A stretch of DNA of 64,000 nt from Fimbriimonadaceae bacterium. Its GTDB lineage: Bacteria; Armatimonadota; Fimbriimonadia; Fimbriimonadales; Fimbriimonadaceae. The stretch lies in NCBI GenBank assembly GCA_019454105.1, contig CP075364.1, forward strand, positions 2,235,362 to 2,299,361, in the 5' to 3' direction. The notes below the pieces were generated by a model that had not been told where the DNA came from, searched no databases, and saw only the letters and a program-made list of their open reading frames with translations. Both the position numbers and the translations under genes were made by a program. Below are positions 62,228 through 64,000 of this stretch, one piece after another. Numbering within the stretch: position 1 is the stretch's first letter; each line of letters begins with the position of its first letter.

Positions 62228-62311
62228 CTCTTGGGTTACTTATAGCTGCTAATGAAGGAGCCCGCCATAGAGCTGGGGGTCTCCCCTCTATCGGAAGGGA
62301 GACCGAACCCT

Positions 62312-62455
62312 CTACTTGCCCTTTTTCGGAGCTGGCTTCGGAGCAGGCTTATTGGCCGGCTCGCTGACGGTGGTCTTCGGATGCTTGTCAGCGTATTTCT
62401 CGGTGACATATTTTCCGGTTCCTGCGTCGCGGTGAACTCGCTTTTCGGCTGCCAT
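62312..62455 (-). CDS. 47-residue basic protein of a widespread small family
   Basis: MAAEKRVHRDAGTGKYVTEK, then YADKHPKTTVSEP and a Lys/Pro tail. The VHRDAxTGxxVTxxYAxxHPxTTV pattern is seen in many short bacterial proteins (sometimes misnamed as multidrug transporter). Too short for a 60-residue cutoff. Function unknown. Confidence 0.75.
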   Translation of the reverse strand: MAAEKRVHRDAGTGKYVTEKYADKHPKTTVSEPANKPAPKPAPKKGK

Positions 62456-62715
62456 ACTTGCCTCCATCTATCGATAGTCGGCATGGCCTCTACTATTAGC
62501 GCCAGACTCGCATCGCTGTGACGAGAACCTTTCTGGGTTCTGCCTACGTCCCTTCCATTGGTATGTAAACGGGGCTCGCGAAGGACGACCGGGTGCGTTT
62601 CGGGCTTCGGCCAATGCCGCCATTCGTATGGACGGGCGTCCCTGTGATTTTGGAGCGGGCTCCGTCTCTTTTTTGGCACTCACTCACTGACTCTGCTATT
62701 TGAGGCGCTGCAGAT
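62456..62715. other. Intergenic region with no supported gene
   Basis: Between the 47-residue gene and hsdR. Frames here read as low-quality shadows. No clear hairpin or promoter found by eye. Confidence 0.5.
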
Positions 62716-64000
62716 TTATAAGTCGTCTCCCCTGCCAATTCCCGAAACCAAGCCCAAGAACCTCTCAAAGAAGGCGATCAGTTTCGTGAGTACGCGTTGC
62801 TTCCTCTCCCCATGTGCGCCATCGGCGGCGAACCTCGTGGTCGGCGGCATCACCTTTGTTATCGCCGTGCCGGTCGTCCGGATTTGGCCATCACGAAACG
62901 CGGCGTCAACGAAAGCGCGGGTCTCCTCCGGCTTCAAGCTTTCCTCGTTAATGATTTGATCCAGCTCCGCCTTTCGACGCGTGTCAACGAACGCCCGCCA
63001 TTCGGCGTCGATCTCTCCGCTGGCCGAAACCGAGTCCACGAAGTTCTCGATCAAATCCTTCTTGTTGCGCAATGTTGGCGATGAATCGACCGCGCGGGTG
63101 ATCTGCGCCCGGATTTCAACGTCGAGGCCGTCCCCCTTGGCTTCGCGCATCTTCGCTACGAGCATCAGGATGTAATCAACATTGATTTCGACCTGCTTGA
63201 TGAGCTCGATTTCGAATACGATGTCATCGAGAATCTGCTCCTTGTCGGATTCCTTTGTCGAGCGGAAGTCGGTATAAAAGTCTAGATAAACGCTGCGGTA
63301 ATCCTGTCCTTGACGTTGGCTCAAGATCTCATGCCCCTCGAATTCATCGAATGAGGTCAGGATGTTCTCCAAGCGCAGGATCGATCCGAATAGAGCGATG
63401 AAGTCCTTCTTGGCCTGCTCGCCGATGATCTGCTGGCCAAGAGGGAAAATTGCCAAGAGCTCCCCAACTTTCTCTTCGTAATCGGCATAGTAGTCGCCGT
63501 ATGGCTTGAGGATCGCGATGCCACGAGCCTCCTTGTTGCCAAAAAGGGCGAGAGCGTCGTTCGTCTCTTGCTCAAGGTCGCGGAAGCTCACGATGTTGCC
63601 GTAAGCCTTCACCGAATTGAGAATCCGGTTCGTTCGCGAATACGCTTGAAGCAGGCCATGGGCTCTAAGGTTCTTGTCAACAAAGAGCGTGTTCAGCGTG
63701 GTCGCGTCGAATCCGGTGAGGAACATGTTGACCACGATCACCAGATCGATCTCGCGGTTCTTCATCCGCAAGCTCAGGTCTTTATAGTAGTTCTGAAACT
63801 TGTCTGATGACGTGTCGAACGAGGTGCCGAACATCCCGTTGTAATCTTTGATTGCGGCGTCAAGGAAATCTCTGGCTGGGCCGGAAAGTTGAGCCGTTTC
63901 GAAGCCTTCTTCTTCAAGCGCTCCGTTTTCAACCTCCTCATTTGCGGCGTACGAGAAGATGATCCCTACCTTGAGCTGCTGGTCGGGAACGAGAGAACCC
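62716..64000 (-). CDS. hsdR: Type I restriction enzyme R subunit HsdR (3' part)
   Basis: At least 428 residues are visible; the frame stays open to the window edge (KVGIIFSYAANEE...). IDLVIVVNMFLTGFDATTLN, LFVDKNLRAHGLLQAYSRTN, NRI are helicase motifs V-VI of HsdR; the C-terminal helical domain (LDDIVFEIELIKQVEINVDY) binds the M2S core. N-terminal nuclease and ATPase motifs are outside. hsdM/hsdS should lie to the right. Confidence 0.9.
   Translation of the reverse strand, partial: GSLVPDQQLKVGIIFSYAANEEVENGALEEEGFETAQLSGPARDFLDAAIKDYNGMFGTSFDTSSDKFQNYYKDLSLRMKNREIDLVIVVNMFLTGFDATTLNTLFVDKNLRAHGLLQAYSRTNRILNSVKAYGNIVSFRDLEQETNDALALFGNKEARGIAILKPYGDYYADYEEKVGELLAIFPLGQQIIGEQAKKDFIALFGSILRLENILTSFDEFEGHEILSQRQGQDYRSVYLDFYTDFRSTKESDKEQILDDIVFEIELIKQVEINVDYILMLVAKMREAKGDGLDVEIRAQITRAVDSSPTLRNKKDLIENFVDSVSASGEIDAEWRAFVDTRRKAELDQIINEESLKPEETRAFVDAAFRDGQIRTTGTAITKVMPPTTRFAADGAHGERKQRVLTKLIAFFERFLGLVSGIGRGDDL

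Noticed and set aside
62236-62679. 147-residue minus-strand frame
   Set aside because: Overlaps the better supported 47-residue gene in another frame and has no protein-like pattern.

Overview
The window suggests a diderm, fairly GC-rich bacterium, most likely of the Armatimonadota/Fimbriimonadia type. TamB, BamA, a Skp-like chaperone, LpxD and LpxC show an LPS-bearing outer membrane. Large secreted amidohydrolase-like proteins beside a DUF1800 protein are typical of that group. The taxonomic call is inference; the diderm call is direct.

Layout. (1) 1-20,766 is host chromosome: a dense tamB-bamA-ompH-lipoprotein-lpxD-lpxC operon, then an FAD oxidoreductase, an M50-like protease, a YeiH-type exporter, a DUF1800 protein, two amidohydrolase-like proteins, an alkaline phosphatase and a TMEM175-type channel. 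(2) 20,767-57,880 is an apparently complete siphovirus-like prophage of about 37 kb, bounded by a 55-bp direct repeat that is the 3' part of a tRNA-Ala(CGC) gene. From the immunity region near 51.6 kb, a leftward unit carries replication genes, a sigma-like factor, lysis, packaging, head and tail genes down to a beta-helix spike at the left end. A short repressor operon and a rightward early operon (53.7-57.8 kb) lead to an excisionase-like gene and a tyrosine integrase beside the right attachment site. (3) 57,881-64,000 is a second, visibly less GC-rich block with a DUF3800 protein, a helicase-nuclease fusion, a 47-residue protein and the C-terminal part of a type I restriction HsdR. It starts at the same tRNA repeat and has its own pair of 10-bp direct repeats. 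I read it as a second element integrated in tandem, with the intact tRNA gene to the right of the window.

How the parts work together. The host operon builds the outer membrane (lipid A synthesis and beta-barrel protein insertion). In the prophage, a LexA/CI-like repressor probably silences two early promoters that share an identical 19-bp box, and one of these promoters seems to give a leaderless mRNA. Replication is by a primase-polymerase/helicase whose disordered C-terminal tail is encoded by GGTGAAT iterons, a likely origin. Virion genes follow a lambda/Mu-like head plan (DUF935 portal, MuF, protease with nested scaffold, lambda-E-type capsid). The tail includes a G/T-type -1 frameshift pair with a canonical CCCTTTA heptamer and a DUF2460-DUF2163-NlpC/P60-hub module like that of gene transfer agents. 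Eleven start codons in the virion/lysis region share a CGTAG-N2-GG box 5-7 nt upstream, including two starts inside longer frames.

Limits: all family names come from reading motifs; no database search was run.
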